From Mesotaenium endlicherianum (lineage: Eukaryota > Streptophyta > Zygnematophyceae > Zygnematales > Mesotaeniaceae), in assembly GCA_009602735.1 (NCBI GenBank), contig WELA01002297.1:606293-670292 (forward strand): a DNA stretch of 64,000 nt, given 5' to 3'. Positions 62,649 to 64,000 of the stretch are shown here, one piece after another. Every line of letters begins with the position of its first letter. Positions within the stretch are counted from its first letter, which is position 1. The notes below the pieces were generated by a model, which was not told the origin of the DNA, ran no database searches, and was given only the letters and a program-made list of their open reading frames with translations. Made by a program: the position numbers and the translations under genes.

Positions 62649-64000
62649 AATTTTCTCATGTCTGTTGAGTCAAATGTACGTGAATGATTGCGCCGACGCA
62701 TGGATAGCTAACTTCTATGGTACAAAGCGGGCCCCCCGAAGTACAAGTTTTCAATTATAGGCAAAAGTGTGCCTTCTCGGGCTCCTTGTGGCCTTGGAAA
62801 CTCCTTCCATTTCGCGCCTTCTCCTTCCTTCCCCCCCTCCCTCCTTCTCCTTCGAGAATGAGGGCTCGTGCTTTATCCAAGCAGCTGCATGCACTCACCT
62901 TGAAGTTAGTGGTTAAGCTAACTCATGACGAGTCCACAGGCATGTGCGCTTTGCCTCATAGGCATCGCGCGTTACAGCGTGAACCCCCCTGTCAGTGCCC
63001 AAGCTGACGTGGGTTTCAAGACCATGTCTGATGTTGTGGCAGCGCCTTCGTGGCAGCGATGCCAACAGGCCATGGGTTGTGGTGGCCTATTACCTCGTCT
63101 TTGCCTTGACTTAACAATGCCCATTTTGAATTTGACGATCGCGCATGCATCGGTACGTGCTTATTTGCATCCTCTAACTAATAATGACAATCCTTGTTGA
63201 TAGAGTGATCGGCAAGAAGAGGTCATTTGAGAACTCGAAGGACTTCAAGTCTGCTCAAGAGCAGACTTCAAAATCGGAGCTCGATTGAGTGAAACCACGA
63301 AGGTCAATCAATCTAATTTATCAACTTCAATCAATCATGTCGAGTCTGGAGATCATTGTAACAACACTTTTATCACGCTCTATTTGTATATGTACTTCAA
63401 GGTGCAACGCCGTACTTTTCAATCAATCAAGTCGCGTTTGATTTGGCCTCTGTTAATTGGGCCTTAGCAGCTGCTGGCATGGCCCTTCCTGGCTTGGGCA
63501 AGGGCAGTCCCACAGCTAACCTGGCTTGCAAATCATTTCCTATTGTTGGGTGTCGGAATTGACCGGGTTTATGTGATGACTCTACACGTGTGATGAAATG
63601 GACTCGCGTCCAACGCTGACTGACACATGTCAGCAGGGCCTGGTCAGTGGATCGACAGTTGACTGTCCGTTCCTAAGCACGCTCTGCTACGCGTGCCAAA
63701 CCGCCCGGTGAGTAAGTCGCGGCATCGTATCGAACCAAGATTTAACCTACATTTTTGCAGATTCAACATACCTGTTGTGCCTAACAGTGTTGGTCCCTCG
63801 GCACGTGCGTAGCCTTCCAGCACGTGTGCCTTTGACCTGGTCGATGTGTCGGTGGCCCTCCTCACGTGTGGGCAAACATGGTCGATCGACCTTCGCACGT
63901 GTGTCGGTGACAAGCCTTACCAAGGTTGACCCATCCCTGGGCTCCTGAACTTGCACCATGCAACCATGACCAACACTCAGAGCAATGTTCTCCTTCACCC
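62649..64000. other. No gene recognised; CACGTG cluster at 63585-63901
   Basis: Mixed composition, only short open frames without recognisable domains. Five CACGTG hexamers (63585, 63802, 63821, 63863, 63896) fall within about 320 bases, four of them within 100. Parts repeat loosely (GGTCGAT...GTGTCGGTG). Confidence 0.4.

Overview
The window reads as nuclear DNA of a streptophyte (plant lineage). Three things point there: chromodomain-type Ty3/gypsy retrotransposons primed by initiator tRNA-Met, a plant-type hAT transposase, and one host gene with the plant-specific combination Agenet + PHD + GNAT (IDM1/ROS4-like). A large, very GC-rich, Ala/Gly/Pro-rich host gene sits between AT-rich repeats. 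This would suit a charophyte alga or another early-diverging streptophyte, but the species cannot be named from the sequence alone.

Left part (1-32888) is a nested stack of mobile elements. A hAT transposase gene (exons 11545-12213, 27078-27971, 28155-28834) is split by a 14.9 kb gypsy insertion (family E, 12214-27077, target duplication GGTGT). That insertion carries a second full gypsy element inside its integrase (family D, 14375-21911) and a solo LTR of family A (22002-22745). To the left lies the 3' part of a plus-strand element C (same family as D, 5680-10486). It is interrupted by a family A element (minus strand, 105-5679) and by a family E solo LTR (6257-6757). The family A element itself received a family E insertion, whose LTR end is at 1-104. 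A truncated second family A copy lies at 29870-32888. All the coding regions are decayed by stops, frameshifts or lost catalytic residues.

Middle part (32889-53999) is mostly one host gene. Eleven exons, all with GT-AG introns and matching phases, join from 35898 to 53105 into a 3,961-residue protein. It has a tandem Agenet region, AT-hooks, a TDBD-like region, two PHD fingers and a GNAT acetyltransferase domain, followed by about 2,400 residues of low-complexity sequence. Intron 6 carries a run of about 692 cytosines.

Right part (54000-64000) holds gypsy relics: a gag-like region and an antisense pol remnant at 54000-57070, and a deleted family-A-like element around 57866-61227. It also holds a complete 475-bp TRIM at 62174-62648 with matching target duplications. 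The last 1.3 kb has no recognisable gene.
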